Source of the DNA: Saccharomonospora marina XMU15
GTDB taxonomy: Bacteria > Actinomycetota > Actinomycetes > Mycobacteriales > Pseudonocardiaceae
Assembly (NCBI RefSeq): GCF_000244955.1
Contig: NZ_CM001439.1
Span: forward strand, 1,950,628-2,014,627
Direction of reading: 5' to 3'
Length of the DNA stretch: 64,000 bases
Each line of letters begins with the position of its first letter. Position 1 is the stretch's first letter. The notes under the pieces are model-generated. The model was not told the DNA's origin and did not search any database. It worked only from the letters and a program-made list of their open reading frames with translations. Positions 52,102-63,754 of this stretch are shown here, in pieces. The position numbers were made by a program, and so were the translations under genes.

Positions 52102-54119
52102 ACTTCCCGCGACAGCACTGGGACGAGGTCGACGACCTCGCCGTCACCACGATTCGCATGCTGGCGGCCGACGCGGTCCAGCAGGCCCGCAGTGGCCACC
52201 CCGGGCTGCCGATGGGCGCCGCGGTGCCGGCGTGGGTGATCTGGTCGCGTTTCCTGCGGCACGATCCCACGGAGCCGCAGTGGCCCGATCGCGACAGGTT
52301 CGTGCTCTCGGCCGGACACGGCTCGATGCTGCTGTACGCCCTGCTGCACCTGTTCGGCTACGACCTGCCCGTCGAGCAGCTGAGCCGGTTCCGCCAGTGG
52401 GGTTCGAGCACCCCAGGGCATCCGGAGTTCGGCCATACACCGGGCGTGGAGACCACAACCGGGCCGCTGGGTCAGGGCATGGCGAACGCGGTCGGCATGG
52501 CGCTTGCCGAGCGGATGCTCGCCGCGCGCGCCAACACCGAGGGGCACACCGTCGTCGACCATCGCACGTGGGTGCTGGCCGGGGACGGCGACCTGATGGA
52601 GGGCATCAGCCACGAGGCCGCCTCGCTCGCCGGGCATCTGGGGCTCGGCAGGTTGACGGTCGTCTTCGACGACAACGACGTCACGATCGACGGGCCCGCG
52701 AGCCACAGCTGCTCCGACGACGTGCTCGCCCGGTTCGCGGCCTACGGCTGGCACACCGCGCGGGTCGCCGACGGCAACGACGGCCCCGCGGTGATCGCGG
52801 CACTCGCGGAGGCGGCCGCCGAACAGGACAGGCCCAGCCTGGTCGCCGTGCGAACCACCATCGGTTACGGCGCACCCGACGTCGCGGGCACAAGCAAGGC
52901 ACACGGCGCGCCACTGGGCGAGGAGCGGATCGCCACGCTGCGAACCGCTTACGGCTGGCCCGAGGAGAAGTTCCACGTGCCTGCCGAGGTCGGCAAGCGG
53001 TGTGCGGAACTGGCGGCCCGCACGCAGGCCGAACGGTTCGCCTGGACGGAGCGCCGGCTGCTGTGGGCGCGGGAGCACCCCGCACTGGCCGCGAGATGGG
53101 ACCCTTCGGCTCCGCTGGAAACACCCGCCAACCTCAGCGGGTGGCTGCCCGTGTTCGAACCGGGCACCAAGTTGGCGACGCGGAAGGCGTCGGGCGCCGT
53201 GCTCGAGTCGGTGACGGCGGCCTTTCCCGGGCTGGTGGGCGGGTCCGCCGATCTGGCCGCATCCACCAACACGACGATCCCTGGTGGTGGCGACGTCACC
53301 CGCGCCGACCAGCTCGGCCGTAACCTGCACTTCGGCATCCGCGAGCACGCGATGGGCGCGGTGCTGAACGGTCTCGCGCTGCACGGCGGGTTGCGCGGCT
53401 ACGGCAGCACCTTCCTGGTGTTCTCCGACTACCTGCGGCCGTCCATCCGGCTGGCAGCGCTGATGGGACTGCCGGTGGTGTTCGTGTTCACTCACGACTC
53501 CGTCGCCGTCGGTGAGGACGGACCGACCCACCAGCCGGTCGAGCAACTCGAGTCGCTGCGGTTGATCCCGAATCTCGCGGTACTGCGGCCCGCCGATGCC
53601 AACGAGACCGCGGCGTGCTGGCGGCTGGCGCTGGAGCGCACCGATGGGCCTACCGCACTCGTGCTCAGCCGCCAGGACCTGCCCGTGCTCGACCTGCCCG
53701 AGGAGAACCTGCTCGGCCGCACGGGTGCGCGTCCGGTGTGGACGAACGCGCGGGACCCCGAGATCGTGCTGGCCGCCACCGGATCGGAGGTGGCGCTCGC
53801 GCTCGCCGCCGCCGAGACGCTGGCGGGCGAGGGTATCGCGGTCGAGGTGCTTTCTGTGCCATGGCGGGAGCGGTTCGAGCAGGCCACGGCCGCGGGCGAG
53901 TTCCGGCTGCCGGACTGCCCGGCCGTGTGGATCGAGGCGGGCGTGCCGACCGGCTGGCAGGCACTGGCCCGCCCCGGTGACGCGGTGCTGGGGCTACGCC
54001 GGTTCGGTGCCAGCGCCCCTGGTCCGACGGTATACGCCGAACTGGGGTTCACGGTCGCCGCCGTCGTGCAGACGGCCATGCGGAAGATGGGACGGGAGCC
54101 GGTATGCCGCACAAGCTGA
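52098..54119 (+). CDS. tkt: transketolase
   Basis: A 673-residue transketolase. The ThDP motif is [16 protein letters not shown], then [12 protein letters not shown]. The PYR domain has [20 protein letters not shown], with conserved histidines, and the C-terminal domain is complete. It transfers two-carbon units in the regenerative part of the Calvin cycle. It overlaps rpe by four bases and prk by sixteen, so all three are made together. Length matches the family. Confidence 0.92.
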   Translation: MNFPRQHWDEVDDLAVTTIRMLAADAVQQARSGHPGLPMGAAVPAWVIWSRFLRHDPTEPQWPDRDRFVLSAGHGSMLLYALLHLFGYDLPVEQLSRFRQWGSSTPGHPEFGHTPGVETTTGPLGQGMANAVGMALAERMLAARANTEGHTVVDHRTWVLAGDGDLMEGISHEAASLAGHLGLGRLTVVFDDNDVTIDGPASHSCSDDVLARFAAYGWHTARVADGNDGPAVIAALAEAAAEQDRPSLVAVRTTIGYGAPDVAGTSKAHGAPLGEERIATLRTAYGWPEEKFHVPAEVGKRCAELAARTQAERFAWTERRLLWAREHPALAARWDPSAPLETPANLSGWLPVFEPGTKLATRKASGAVLESVTAAFPGLVGGSADLAASTNTTIPGGGDVTRADQLGRNLHFGIREHAMGAVLNGLALHGGLRGYGSTFLVFSDYLRPSIRLAALMGLPVVFVFTHDSVAVGEDGPTHQPVEQLESLRLIPNLAVLRPADANETAACWRLALERTDGPTALVLSRQDLPVLDLPEENLLGRTGARPVWTNARDPEIVLAATGSEVALALAAAETLAGEGIAVEVLSVPWRERFEQATAAGEFRLPDCPAVWIEAGVPTGWQALARPGDAVLGLRRFGASAPGPTVYAELGFTVAAVVQTAMRKMGREPVCRTS

Positions 54120-55048
54120 TCCAGATCGAGCGTGTCGGTAACGACCCGGCCTCCCGACCGATAATGGTCGCTGTCGCAGGGGACAGCGCAGCCGGAAAGA
54201 CCACGCTGACAGCCGGACTGGCCGAGGCACTGGGGCCGGAGCGGGTCACCACGATGTGCGTGGACGACTACCACCGCTACGATCGCCAGGAGCGCAAGGG
54301 GCTGCCGTTCACGGCGCTGCACCCGGACTGCAACTACGTCGAGATCATGGAGCAGCACCTGCAGCTGCTCGCGACCGGTCGACCGATCCTCAAACCGGTC
54401 TACGACCACAACACCGGCCAGCTGACCCGGCCCGAACTGGTGCGGCCGCGTGAGTTCGTGATCGTCGAGGGACTGCTTCCGCTGCACACCAAGCTGGCTC
54501 GCGCCTGCTTCGACATCATGATCTACCTCGACCCACCGGAGGAGATCCGCAGGCAGTGGAAGATCAAGCGGGACACCCAGAAGCGGGGATACGAAGCCGA
54601 GGCCGTACTCGCCGAACTCGAGCGGCGAGAGCCGGAGTCGGCCGAGTTCATCCGCCCGCAGCGGGCACACGCCGACATCGTGGTGCGGTTCGCCCCGATC
54701 GCGGGCAGGCACGACCCGCCCGACACCCCGCTGTCGGCGGAACTGATGCTGCGGCCCACGATCAACCACCTCGACCTGAGCCGGGTACTCGGCGACAGCG
54801 AGCAACGAGCCATCCACCTCAAACTCACCAGGGACTCGGGTGGCCGCCCTGTCGACACCCTGCACATTCACGGGTACGCGCCACGGGAGGAGAGCCTGGT
54901 GGTGGAGAAGGCGATCTGGGAACGGCTCGGCGTCGACCCAGGAGAGGTACCGGGCACGCTCGGCAGTCTCGGCGCGGGCGTTCGAAGCGAGCCGCTGGCC
55001 ATCACGCAGTTACTGCTGCTGTACCACATGCTCGACCCCGCTCGTTGA
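54104..55048 (+). CDS. prk: phosphoribulokinase
   Basis: A 314-residue PRK with the P-loop [16 protein letters not shown] (residues 26-41), conserved [20 protein letters not shown] and [14 protein letters not shown]. It phosphorylates ribulose-5-phosphate to ribulose-1,5-bisphosphate, a reaction used only to feed RuBisCO. This is the strongest evidence in the window for a Calvin cycle. It lies between tkt (overlap) and the nuo genes, which start about 115 bp later. RuBisCO must be elsewhere in the genome if the cycle is complete. Confidence 0.92.
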   Translation: MPHKLIQIERVGNDPASRPIMVAVAGDSAAGKTTLTAGLAEALGPERVTTMCVDDYHRYDRQERKGLPFTALHPDCNYVEIMEQHLQLLATGRPILKPVYDHNTGQLTRPELVRPREFVIVEGLLPLHTKLARACFDIMIYLDPPEEIRRQWKIKRDTQKRGYEAEAVLAELERREPESAEFIRPQRAHADIVVRFAPIAGRHDPPDTPLSAELMLRPTINHLDLSRVLGDSEQRAIHLKLTRDSGGRPVDTLHIHGYAPREESLVVEKAIWERLGVDPGEVPGTLGSLGAGVRSEPLAITQLLLLYHMLDPAR

Positions 55049-55076
55049 CAACCCGAGAGCGCAGAGGAGTTCCGCG

Positions 55077-55163
55077 ATGAAGGCACGGCTGGACGAACCA
55101 CTTCACGCAGCGACCTCCGTCCGCTGTGGATCGCTGCTTGGCGCTGGCCGGGGTGGCTGGTGA
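55077..55163 (+). CDS. 28-codon ORF between prk and nuoB
   Basis: ATG 55077 is preceded by AGAGGAG and the frame ends with TGA at 55163, one base before the nuoB ATG. Good ribosome site and tight spacing suggest translation, perhaps as a leader or coupling peptide for nuoB. The peptide has no membrane helix, so it is not a functional NuoA. The ending is only vaguely reminiscent of a NuoA C-terminus. Low confidence. Confidence 0.3.
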   Translation: MKARLDEPLHAATSVRCGSLLGAGRGGW

Positions 55164-55164
55164 G

Positions 55165-55716
55165 ATGGGCCTCGAGGAGAAGCTGCCGAGCGGATTCCTG
55201 CTCACCGGCGTCGAGAAGCTCGCGGGCTGGGTGCGGAAGAACTCGTTGTGGCCCGCCACGTTCGGGCTGGCCTGCTGCGCGATCGAGATGATGTCCACCG
55301 GCGCGGGACGCTACGACCTGGCCAGGTTCGGGATGGAGGTGTTCCGCGCGTCGCCGCGCCAGGCGGATCTGCTGATCGTCGCGGGAAGGGTGAGCCAGAA
55401 GATGGCCCCGGTGCTACGCCAGGTCTACGACCAGATGGCGAACCCGAAGTGGGTGCTGTCGATGGGTGCGTGCGCCTCGTCGGGCGGCATGTTCAACAAC
55501 TACGCGATCGTGCAGGGCGTGGACCATGTCGTGCCGGTCGACGTGTACCTGCCCGGCTGCCCACCCCGGCCGGAGATGCTCATGCACGCGATCCTCAAGC
55601 TGCACGAGGAGATCCAGCACATGCCGCTGGGAAGCAACCGGCAGCGGGTCGCCGAGGCGGTCGGTGCCGCCGCGCTGGCGGCACCGGTCCGGGTGACGCT
55701 TGGCTCGCCGACATGA
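55165..55716 (+). CDS. nuoB: NADH-quinone oxidoreductase subunit B
   Basis: A 183-residue NuoB. It begins with [20 protein letters not shown]. The N2-cluster ligands are in [24 protein letters not shown] and [11 protein letters not shown]. It carries electrons to quinone. The ATG at 55165 was preferred to the longer frame because it starts as family members do. NuoA, usually encoded immediately upstream, is missing here. Confidence 0.92.
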   Translation: MGLEEKLPSGFLLTGVEKLAGWVRKNSLWPATFGLACCAIEMMSTGAGRYDLARFGMEVFRASPRQADLLIVAGRVSQKMAPVLRQVYDQMANPKWVLSMGACASSGGMFNNYAIVQGVDHVVPVDVYLPGCPPRPEMLMHAILKLHEEIQHMPLGSNRQRVAEAVGAAALAAPVRVTLGSPT

Positions 55717-56414
55717 GCGGCGGGAACGGCGCCTCCCCGCGGCCGCAGGAGGAACCCGGCATCGTGGCCGTCCGCACCGGGATGTTCGGCGCGGACGGCC
55801 CGGGTGACACCTCCGGCTACGGCAGGCTGCGCCGCACGATCCGGCAACCGGAGGGCACTCCACGTCCCTATGGCGGTTGGTTCGACGAGGTCGCCGACGA
55901 GTTGGCCGCCGCGCTTTCCGAGCACGGCGCCTCCTTCGCCGCAGCCGTGCCGAGGGTCGTCGTCGACCGCGACGAGCTCACCTTCGTCGTGGCGCGGGAG
56001 TGGCTGCTTCCGGTCGCGACCGCGCTGCGGGATGTGCCTCGGTTACGGTTCGAGCTGTGCTGCTCGGTGTCCGGCGTGCACTACCCGCACGACGAGGGCG
56101 GTGAGCTGCACGCCGTCTACCACTTCCTTTCCGTCACTCACAACCGTCGGCTGCGCGTGGAGGTGTCGTGTCCCGACGGTGACCCGCGTATCCCGTCGAT
56201 CGTCGCGGTGTACCCGACCGCGGACTGGCACGAGCGCGAGACCTACGACTTCTTCGGGATCGTGTTCGACGGTCATCCCGGGCTGACCCGCATCCAGCTG
56301 CCCGACGACTGGGATGGCCACCCGCAGCGCAAGGACTACCCACTCGGCGGCATTCCTGTCGAGTACCCCGGTGTGTCCGTGCCCGCGCCCGACGAGCGGA
56401 GGTCGTACCACTGA
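55713..56414 (+). CDS. nuoC: NADH-quinone oxidoreductase subunit C
   Basis: A 233-residue NuoC with the conserved core [20 protein letters not shown] and the signature region [19 protein letters not shown], then [18 protein letters not shown]. The N-terminal 50 residues are a typical actinobacterial extension. It is a connecting subunit of the peripheral arm. It overlaps nuoB by four bases and touches nuoD. Confidence 0.9.
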   Translation: MSGGNGASPRPQEEPGIVAVRTGMFGADGPGDTSGYGRLRRTIRQPEGTPRPYGGWFDEVADELAAALSEHGASFAAAVPRVVVDRDELTFVVAREWLLPVATALRDVPRLRFELCCSVSGVHYPHDEGGELHAVYHFLSVTHNRRLRVEVSCPDGDPRIPSIVAVYPTADWHERETYDFFGIVFDGHPGLTRIQLPDDWDGHPQRKDYPLGGIPVEYPGVSVPAPDERRSYH

Positions 56415-57751
56415 TGTCCACACTGGAATTCTCCGAGACAGGTCGGGCTGCACTTCCGCAGGAGCGACCGGCGGACTTCACGGTCGCGGGCGGTGACTGG
56501 GACACCGTCGTCGAAGGCGCGGTCGAGGCCACCGACGAGCGGGTCGTGGTCAACATGGGGCCGCAGCACCCGTCCACGCACGGGGTGCTGCGACTGATCC
56601 TGGAGCTGGAAGGGGAGACCGTCACCGAGGCCCGGTGCGGGATCGGCTACCTGCACACCGGTATCGAGAAGAACCTGGAGTACCGGAACTGGACGCAGGC
56701 CGTCACGTTCGTCACGCGCATGGACTACCTCGCTCCGTTCGCGAACGAGGTCGGCTACTGCCTCGCCGTGGAGAAGTTGCTCGGCATCACCGAGGACGTA
56801 CCGCAGCGCGCCGACGTGATCCGGGTGCTGCTGATGGAACTCAACCGGATCTCCTCGCACCTGGTGTGTATCGCGACCGGTGGCATGGAGATCGGTGCGC
56901 TCACCGTGATGACGATCGGATTCCGGGAACGTGAACTGGTGCTGGACCTGTTCGAGTTCATCACCGGCCTGCGGATGAACCACGCCCATATCCGGCCGGG
57001 AGGAGTGGCACGTGACCTTCCGGAGGGCACGGAGCAACGCGTCGCCGAGTTCGTGAAGGTGATGCGTAGCAGGCTCGGTGAGTACGAGGACCTGTGCACC
57101 TCCAATCGCATCTTCGCCGCGCGCACGCGGGATGTCGGCTACCTGGATCTGGCGGGCTGCATGGCGCTCGGAGTGACCGGGCCGATCCTGCGTGCCACCG
57201 GGTTGCCGCACGATCTGCGCAAGAGCCAGCCCTACTGCGGCTACGAGAACTACGAGTTCGAGGTGGCCACCTCGAACAGCTGTGACGCCTACGGCCGGTT
57301 CCTGGTGCGGCTGGAGGAGATGAGGCAGTCGCTTTCGATCGTCGAGCAGTGCCTGGAGCGGCTGCGGCCGGGGCCGGTGATGGTGGCCGACCGCAAGATC
57401 GCCTGGCCCGCGCAGTTGTCGGTGCGGGCGGACGGGCTCGGCAACGACCTGAACTACGTCCGCCAGATCATGGGCGAGTCGATGGAGTCGCTGATCCACC
57501 ACTTCAAGCTGGTCACCGAGGGTTTCCGGGTGCGGGAGGGCCAGGTCTACGTGGGGGTGGAGTCACCGCGCGGGGAGTTGGGCGTGCACGCGGTCAGCGA
57601 CGGCGGCACCAGGCCGTACCGCGTTCACCTGCGCGACCCCTCGTTCGTCAACCTGCAGTCCGTTCCGGCGATGTGTGAGGGCGGCATGGTCGCCGACGTG
57701 ATCGCCGCGATCGCCTCCATCGACCCGGTGATGGGAGGTGCCGACCGATGA
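56414..57751 (+). CDS. nuoD: NADH-quinone oxidoreductase subunit D
   Basis: A 445-residue NuoD. The quinone-site region begins [20 protein letters not shown] and the conserved C-terminal end ([20 protein letters not shown], then [13 protein letters not shown]) is intact. NuoD and NuoB form the quinone chamber. It overlaps nuoC by one base and nuoE by four. All expected conserved blocks are present, so the subunit looks functional. Confidence 0.92.
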   Translation: MSTLEFSETGRAALPQERPADFTVAGGDWDTVVEGAVEATDERVVVNMGPQHPSTHGVLRLILELEGETVTEARCGIGYLHTGIEKNLEYRNWTQAVTFVTRMDYLAPFANEVGYCLAVEKLLGITEDVPQRADVIRVLLMELNRISSHLVCIATGGMEIGALTVMTIGFRERELVLDLFEFITGLRMNHAHIRPGGVARDLPEGTEQRVAEFVKVMRSRLGEYEDLCTSNRIFAARTRDVGYLDLAGCMALGVTGPILRATGLPHDLRKSQPYCGYENYEFEVATSNSCDAYGRFLVRLEEMRQSLSIVEQCLERLRPGPVMVADRKIAWPAQLSVRADGLGNDLNYVRQIMGESMESLIHHFKLVTEGFRVREGQVYVGVESPRGELGVHAVSDGGTRPYRVHLRDPSFVNLQSVPAMCEGGMVADVIAAIASIDPVMGGADR

Positions 57752-58332
57752 CCACGACGGACAGTCCCGACTGGACGGCGATGGAGGCCGACGCGGGCGC
57801 GATCATCGCGCGCTACCCTCGGCCCCGGTCTGCTCTGCTGCCGCTGCTGCACCTGGTGCAGTCGGTGGAGGGTTACGTGTCCACCGACGGCACCGAGTTC
57901 TGCGCCCGCCTGCTCGGGATCACCACCGCCGAGGTCAGGGCGGTCGCGACGTTCTACACGATGTACCGCCGGGCACCCGCGGGCGAGCACCTCGTGGGGG
58001 TGTGCACCAACACGCTGTGCGCGATCATGGGCGGCGACGCCGTCCTGGCGGCGTTACGCGAGTACCTCCGGCCAGGCGAAGACGGCACCACCGACGACGG
58101 CGCGATCACGCTCGAATCCGTGGAGTGCAACGCGGCCTGCGACTACGCACCCGTCGTGACGGTGAACTGGGAGTTCTTCGACAACATGACCGTCTCGACG
58201 GCGCGCCGACTCGTCGACGACCTGCGAGCCGGGCGCGCGGTCTTCCCCTCCCGTGGAGAAGGTGCACTGTGTACCTTCCGGCAGAACGCGCGCATCCTCG
58301 CCGGGTTCGTCCCCGAAGGGCAGGCACCGTGA
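57748..58332 (+). CDS. nuoE: NADH-quinone oxidoreductase subunit E
   Basis: A 194-residue thioredoxin-like [2Fe-2S] subunit. The four ligands are [12 protein letters not shown] and [12 protein letters not shown], the usual Cx4-5C and Cx3C arrangement. It binds the N1a cluster next to NuoF. The C-terminal 45 residues are longer than in many NuoE. It overlaps nuoD and nuoF. Confidence 0.9.
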   Translation: MTTTDSPDWTAMEADAGAIIARYPRPRSALLPLLHLVQSVEGYVSTDGTEFCARLLGITTAEVRAVATFYTMYRRAPAGEHLVGVCTNTLCAIMGGDAVLAALREYLRPGEDGTTDDGAITLESVECNAACDYAPVVTVNWEFFDNMTVSTARRLVDDLRAGRAVFPSRGEGALCTFRQNARILAGFVPEGQAP

Positions 58333-59627
58333 CGGCGGCGGTGCTCACGCGCATGTGGGACGAACCGCGATCGTGGACGCTGGCCACCTACCGGCGCCAC
58401 GGCGGTTACCGCGCGCTGGCGATGGCCCTCGCGATGGCGCCGGACGACGTGACAGCGCTTGTCAAGGACTCCGGCCTGCGCGGTCGCGGCGGCGCAGGAT
58501 TCCCGACCGGCGTCAAGTGGGGCTTCATCCCGCAAGGTGACGGCAAGCCGCACTACCTGGTGGTCAACGCCGACGAGTCGGAGCCGGGCACCTGCAAGGA
58601 CGTGCCGCTGCTGCTGGCCAACCCGCACGAGTTGATCGAGGGTGCCGCCATCGCCGCATACGCGATTCGCGCCGAGCGGGCCTTCGTTTACGTGCGTGGC
58701 GAGGTGATCGCGGTACTACGGCGACTGCACGCCGCCGTCGCCGAGGCGAGACAGGCAGGCTACCTCGGCGAGAACATCCTCGGCTCCGGGTTCTCCCTCG
58801 ACGTCATGGTGCACGCGGGCGCGGGCGCCTACATCTGCGGTGAGGAGACAGCACTGCTGGACTCGCTGGAAGGCAGGCGGGGGCAGCCAAGGCTGCGCCC
58901 GCCGTTTCCGGCGACCGAGGGCCTGTACGGGTGCCCCACCGTGGTGAACAACGTGGAGACGATCGCGAGCGTGCCCGCGATCCTGCGTGAGGGCGCGAAG
59001 TGGTTCCGCTCGACGGGCAGCGAGAAGTCGCCGGGTTTCACGCTGTACTCGCTGTCGGGGCATGTGACGCGGCCCGGCCAGTACGAGGCTCCGCTCGGGG
59101 TGACGCTGCGGGAGCTGCTCACGCTCGCGGGTGGTGTCCGGGCCGGGCACCGGCTGAAGTTCTGGACGCCTGGTGGCTCGTCGACGCCCATCCTCACCGA
59201 CGAGCACCTGGACGTCGCGCTGGACTACGAGGGCGTCGCGGCGGCGGGGTCGATGCTCGGCACCAAGGCGCTGCAGATCTTCGACGAGACGACCTGCGTC
59301 GTGCGCGCGGTACTGCGGTGGTCGCGGTTCTACGAGCACGAGTCGTGCGGCAAGTGCACGCCGTGTCGCGAGGGCACGTTCTGGATGGTGCGCATCCTGG
59401 AGGAGTTGGAGCAGGGCACCGCGGGTCCCGACGATGTGGACAAGCTGCTCGACGTGTGCGCCAGTGTCGCGGGCCGCTCGTTCTGCGCGCTCGGCGACGC
59501 CGCCACCAGCCCGATCGTCTCGTCTGTGACCCACTTCCGCGACGAGTACTCCGAGCACCTGCGGCTGGGCGGCTGTCCCTTCCCCGCCGAACGCAGTGTG
59601 CTGTTCTCCGAGGAAGGAGCCCGCTGA
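58329..59627 (+). CDS. nuoF: NADH-quinone oxidoreductase subunit F
   Basis: A 432-residue NADH- and FMN-binding subunit. It has [18 protein letters not shown] (NADH site), [12 protein letters not shown] (FMN site), and the [4Fe-4S] motif [15 protein letters not shown], with the last ligand in [11 protein letters not shown]. It receives electrons from NADH or, in reverse mode, gives them to NAD+. GTG at 58329 overlaps nuoE (GTGA), and its stop overlaps nuoG by one base. Confidence 0.93.
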   Translation: MTAAVLTRMWDEPRSWTLATYRRHGGYRALAMALAMAPDDVTALVKDSGLRGRGGAGFPTGVKWGFIPQGDGKPHYLVVNADESEPGTCKDVPLLLANPHELIEGAAIAAYAIRAERAFVYVRGEVIAVLRRLHAAVAEARQAGYLGENILGSGFSLDVMVHAGAGAYICGEETALLDSLEGRRGQPRLRPPFPATEGLYGCPTVVNNVETIASVPAILREGAKWFRSTGSEKSPGFTLYSLSGHVTRPGQYEAPLGVTLRELLTLAGGVRAGHRLKFWTPGGSSTPILTDEHLDVALDYEGVAAAGSMLGTKALQIFDETTCVVRAVLRWSRFYEHESCGKCTPCREGTFWMVRILEELEQGTAGPDDVDKLLDVCASVAGRSFCALGDAATSPIVSSVTHFRDEYSEHLRLGGCPFPAERSVLFSEEGAR

Positions 59628-62020
59628 TGGCGGCCACCACCGCGCAGACCGAACTGGTCACGCTGACCATCGACGGCACGGAGCTCAGCGTCCCGGCGGG
59701 AACGCTCGTGATCCGTGCCGCCGAGTCGCTCGGCATCGAGATTCCCCGGTTCTGCGACCACCCGCTGCTCGAACCGGCCGGTGCGTGCAGGCAGTGCCTC
59801 GTCGAGGTGGCCGGGCAGGCCAAACCGGTGACCGCCTGCACCACGGCGGTGGCACCTGGCATGACAGTGAACACCCAGCTCACCTCACCGATGGCCGACC
59901 GTGCGCAGCGCGGCATCCTGGAACTGCTGCTGATCAACCATCCACTGGACTGCCCGGTCTGCGACAAGGGCGGCGAATGCCCGCTACAGAACCAGGCCAT
60001 GACGGGCGGCAACGCGCGGTCGCGGTTCACCGGGCGCAAGCGCACGTTCCCGAAACCGGTCGCGATCTCCAGCCTGATCCTGCTGGACCGCGAGCGGTGC
60101 GTGCAGTGCGCGCGCTGCACCCGCTTCGCCGAGCAGATCGCGGGTGATCCGCTGATCGAGCTGATGGAGCGGGGCAGCCAGCAGCAGATCGGGGTGGGCG
60201 AGCACAGCCCGTTCGACTCCTACTTCTCCGGCAACACGGTGCAGATCTGCCCGGTCGGAGCGCTCACCGCGACTTCCTACCGGTTCCGGTCCCGCCCGTT
60301 CGACCTGGTGTCGACGGCAGGGGTGTGCGAGCACTGCGCCGCGGGCTGCGCCATCCGCACCGACTCCCGTGGTGGCGAGGTCGTGCGGCGTAACGCGGGC
60401 GACGACCCGGCGGTCAACGAGGAGTGGAACTGCGACAAGGGACGGTGGGCGTTTCGGCACGCCACGGCCGCCGACCGGCTCACCACGCCGTTGCTGCGCG
60501 ACAGCGGGACCGGCAGGCTCGTACCGGCGTCCTGGCCGGAAGCGATCGCCGCCGCGGCGCAGGGCCTCGGCGCGGCGCGCGGCGACGCGGGCGTGCTCAC
60601 CGGTGGCCGGCTGACACTGGAGGATGCCTACGCCTACGCGAAGTTCGCGCGGATCGTGCTCGGCACCAACGACGTGGATTTCCGCGCCCGGCCACTGTCC
60701 GCGGAGGAGACGGGCTTCCTCGCCACGGTGGTCGCCGGTCGCCCGCTGGGACCCACCTACGCGGACCTGGAGCATGCGCCGGCCGTGTTGCTCGCCGGCC
60801 TCGAACCCGAGGAAGAGGCGCCGATCGTGTTCCTGCGGCTGCGAAAGGGCGTGCGGGCGGGCCTTTCCGTGCTCTCGATCGCTCCGTTCGCCAGCTATGG
60901 GTTGCGGAAGCTGACCGGCACACTGCTGAAGGCTTCGCCGGGCGAGGAAGCGGCCATTCTCGACACGCTGTCCGGGGACGAGCCCGGCAGGGAGCTTTCC
61001 CGGCCGGGCGCGGTGATCCTGGTGGGGGAGCGGCTCGCGAATTCGGCAGGCTCGCTGTCCGCGGCGACCCGACTGGCCAGGGTGACCGGGGCCTCGCTGG
61101 GTTGGGTGCCACGCAGGGCGGGCGACCGGGGTGCGCTGGAGGCAGGTGCGTTCCCCACAGTGTTGCCCGGCGGCAGGCCGGTGGCCGATTCACTGGCACG
61201 CGCGGAGGTCGCACGGGCCTGGGGTGTGCGGGAACTGCCTGCGAAGCCCGGCCGCGATACCGAGGAGATCCTCGCGGCGGCCCAGCGCGGCGAACTCGGC
61301 GCGCTCCTGGTGGCAGGGGTCGAGCCCGGGGACCTGCGCGACCCGCTCGCGGCGGTGGGTGGCATCGAGCGGGCACCGTTCGTGGTGAGTCTGGAAACGC
61401 GCGCGAGCGCCGTCACCGAGCGAGCTGACGTCGTGCTGCCGGTCGCCGTGGCCGGTGAGAAGTCCGGGACGTTCGTCAACTGGGAGAACCGGCACCGCGT
61501 TTTCGAGGCGGCGGTGCGGGATCGGGGTCAGTGGGCGGACCACCGGGTGCTGGCCGCGATCGCGGCTCGGGCTGACGCCGACCTGGGAAGCGCCGACGTG
61601 GCGCGGCGGGAGCTGGCGCGGCTGGGTTCGTGGTCGGGGCAGCGTCCCCGGCTCGAACCGGCGCGCGCCGACCGTCCCTCGGCGCCCCCAGCCGCCGGGC
61701 AGGCCGTGCTCGCCACCTGGCGGATGCTGCTGGACAACGGACGGCTGCAGGGCGGGGACGAGAACCTGGCCGAGGCGGCGCGCCGCCCGGTGGCTCGCCT
61801 CTCGGCCGCGACGGCGGCCGAGATCGGGGCGGCGGAGGGTGACCTCGTCACGGTCTCCACCTCGCGGGGTTCGCTGACCCTGCCGCTGGCCGTCACCGAC
61901 CTGCCCGAGCGGGTCGTCTGGCTTCCGCAGAACTCGCCCGGCTCGACCGTGCAGCAGACGCTCGGGGTCTGCGCGGGTGCGCGAGTGCGGGTTTCCCGCA
62001 AGGCACCGGAGGCCCGATGA
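59627..62020 (+). CDS. nuoG: NADH-quinone oxidoreductase subunit G
   Basis: A 797-residue NuoG. The N-terminus has the [2Fe-2S] motif ([17 protein letters not shown]), a His-type [4Fe-4S] region ([19 protein letters not shown]), and [11 protein letters not shown] molybdopterin-like domain follows, starting with [20 protein letters not shown], which provides the extra N7-type cluster site. It carries the chain of clusters from NuoF to NuoI. Its C-terminal part is the usual variable domain. Confidence 0.92.
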   Translation: MAATTAQTELVTLTIDGTELSVPAGTLVIRAAESLGIEIPRFCDHPLLEPAGACRQCLVEVAGQAKPVTACTTAVAPGMTVNTQLTSPMADRAQRGILELLLINHPLDCPVCDKGGECPLQNQAMTGGNARSRFTGRKRTFPKPVAISSLILLDRERCVQCARCTRFAEQIAGDPLIELMERGSQQQIGVGEHSPFDSYFSGNTVQICPVGALTATSYRFRSRPFDLVSTAGVCEHCAAGCAIRTDSRGGEVVRRNAGDDPAVNEEWNCDKGRWAFRHATAADRLTTPLLRDSGTGRLVPASWPEAIAAAAQGLGAARGDAGVLTGGRLTLEDAYAYAKFARIVLGTNDVDFRARPLSAEETGFLATVVAGRPLGPTYADLEHAPAVLLAGLEPEEEAPIVFLRLRKGVRAGLSVLSIAPFASYGLRKLTGTLLKASPGEEAAILDTLSGDEPGRELSRPGAVILVGERLANSAGSLSAATRLARVTGASLGWVPRRAGDRGALEAGAFPTVLPGGRPVADSLARAEVARAWGVRELPAKPGRDTEEILAAAQRGELGALLVAGVEPGDLRDPLAAVGGIERAPFVVSLETRASAVTERADVVLPVAVAGEKSGTFVNWENRHRVFEAAVRDRGQWADHRVLAAIAARADADLGSADVARRELARLGSWSGQRPRLEPARADRPSAPPAAGQAVLATWRMLLDNGRLQGGDENLAEAARRPVARLSAATAAEIGAAEGDLVTVSTSRGSLTLPLAVTDLPERVVWLPQNSPGSTVQQTLGVCAGARVRVSRKAPEAR

Positions 62021-63237
62021 ACGCGGCGGAGTTACTCGCGCGGGACCCGTGGTGGCTTGTCGCGGGTAAGGCAGTCGTTATCTTCGCCCTGCTGCTGCTC
62101 ATCACCTTGTTCTGCGTCGTCTACGAGCGCAAGGTCGTGGCCTACATGCAGATGCGGGTCGGCCCGAACCGGGTCGGGCCGTGGGGGACGCTGCAGTCGC
62201 TGGCCGATGGGCTCAAGCTGGCGTTGAAGGAGGACATCACCCCGCGCGCGGCCGACCGAGTGGTGTTCGTGCTGGCGCCGGTGATCGCGGGCACGTGCGC
62301 GTTCCTTTCCATGGCGGTGATCCCGTTCGGACCCGAGGTCACCGTTTTCGGGCAGGCCACCGCGCTGCAGCTCACGGACCTGCCGGTGGGTGTGCTGTTC
62401 GTACTTGCCGCCACGTCGATCGGCGTCTACGGCATCGTGCTGGCGGGCTGGTCCTCCGGCTCGGTTTACCCGCTGCTCGGCGGGTTGCGCTCCACCGCCC
62501 AGGTGCTCTCCTACGAGATCGCGATGGCCCTGTCGTTCGTCGCCGTGTTCCTCGTCGCCGGCTCGATGTCCACTTCCGACATCGTGTGGGCTCAGCGGGG
62601 GCTGTGGTACGGGGTGCTGCTCGCGCCATCCCTGCTGATCTATCTCGTGGCGATGGTGGGGGAGACCAACCGGGCACCGTTCGACCTGCCGGAGGCCGAG
62701 GGAGAGCTGGTCGGTGGTTTCCACACCGAGTACTCCTCGCTGAAGTTCGCGACGTTCATGCTCGCCGAGTACATCAACATGGTCACCGTCTCCGCGCTGG
62801 CCAGCACCCTGTTCCTCGGCGGTTGGCGGGCACCGTGGCCGATCTCGCTGTGGGAAGGGGCCAATCGCGGAGGCTGGCCCGCATTGTGGTTGCTGGGCAA
62901 GGTGTTGCTGCTGCTGTTCGTGTTCATCTGGCTGCGTGGGACGCTTCCCCGGCTGCGCTACGACCAGTTCATGACGCTCGGCTGGAAGCTGCTCATCCCG
63001 TTCTCGCTCGCCTGGATCGCGGTCGTGGCCATCGTGCGGACCCTGACCGACCCGGCAGGCGGCGCCGCCCCGTTGCTGCTCGCCGGTGCGGTGGCAGTGC
63101 TGCTGCTCGTCGCCGTCTCACTGGGATCGCGTCGCGATCGCGGCAGGGCGCGCCCGGACATCGCCGACGCCGGTGACGGTGGGTTCCCGGTCCCGCCTCT
63201 GCCGCGCACGCGACTGGAGGAGGCTGGACGTGGGTAG
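62017..63237 (+). CDS. nuoH: NADH-quinone oxidoreductase subunit H
   Basis: A 406-residue membrane subunit with eight to nine helices. Conserved segments are [40 protein letters not shown] and [20 protein letters not shown], which line the quinone channel. It couples electron transfer to ion movement. The C-terminal 50-residue polar tail is longer than usual. It overlaps nuoG and nuoI. Confidence 0.92.
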   Translation: MNAAELLARDPWWLVAGKAVVIFALLLLITLFCVVYERKVVAYMQMRVGPNRVGPWGTLQSLADGLKLALKEDITPRAADRVVFVLAPVIAGTCAFLSMAVIPFGPEVTVFGQATALQLTDLPVGVLFVLAATSIGVYGIVLAGWSSGSVYPLLGGLRSTAQVLSYEIAMALSFVAVFLVAGSMSTSDIVWAQRGLWYGVLLAPSLLIYLVAMVGETNRAPFDLPEAEGELVGGFHTEYSSLKFATFMLAEYINMVTVSALASTLFLGGWRAPWPISLWEGANRGGWPALWLLGKVLLLLFVFIWLRGTLPRLRYDQFMTLGWKLLIPFSLAWIAVVAIVRTLTDPAGGAAPLLLAGAVAVLLLVAVSLGSRRDRGRARPDIADAGDGGFPVPPLPRTRLEEAGRG

Positions 63238-63754
63238 GTTCCTCGACTCGGTCGCGGGGTTCGGTGTCACCTTCTCCGCGATGTTCAAGAAGGCCAACAC
63301 GGAGTTCTATCCCGAGCAGCGCAAGGAGTTGCCGGACGGGTTCCACGGCCGCCACGTCCTGAATCGCTACGCCGACGGGCTGGAGAAGTGTGTCGGCTGC
63401 GAGCTGTGCGCGTGGGCCTGCCCGGCGGACGCCATCCACGTGGAGGGTGCGGACAACACCGACGCCGAGCGGTACTCGCCGGGTGAGCGGTACGGCAGGC
63501 GGTACGAGATCAACTACCTGCGCTGCATCTTTTGTGGACTGTGCGTGGAGGCGTGCCCGACCCGCGCATTGACCATGAGTACCGAGTTCGAACTCGCCGA
63601 CCTCGGTCGCGAGCAGCTGGTGTTCACCAAGGAGCAGCTACTGGCCGACCTCGGGCCCGGCATGGTCGCGCCGCCGCATCCGATGGCTCCCGGCACCACC
63701 GCCGCCGACTACTACGCGGACCGGGTGCGCCCGCGTGACGGGAGTGCCCGATGA
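63230..63754 (+). CDS. nuoI: NADH-quinone oxidoreductase subunit I
   Basis: A 174-residue ferredoxin-like subunit with two [4Fe-4S] motifs, [16 protein letters not shown] and [16 protein letters not shown]. It passes electrons between NuoG and NuoB. The GTG at 63230 overlaps nuoH by eight bases and is preceded by a GGAGGAGG ribosome site. It is full-length compared with actinobacterial homologues. Confidence 0.92.
   Translation: MGRFLDSVAGFGVTFSAMFKKANTEFYPEQRKELPDGFHGRHVLNRYADGLEKCVGCELCAWACPADAIHVEGADNTDAERYSPGERYGRRYEINYLRCIFCGLCVEACPTRALTMSTEFELADLGREQLVFTKEQLLADLGPGMVAPPHPMAPGTTAADYYADRVRPRDGSAR

Noticed and set aside
45723-55048. RuBisCO genes expected near prk
   Set aside because: No RuBisCO large or small subunit motif is present in any gene here. 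Carbon fixation therefore rests on prk and context only.
55077-55163. NuoA ahead of nuoB
   Set aside because: The only frame there is 28 codons long and has no transmembrane helices; NuoA is about 120 residues with three helices.
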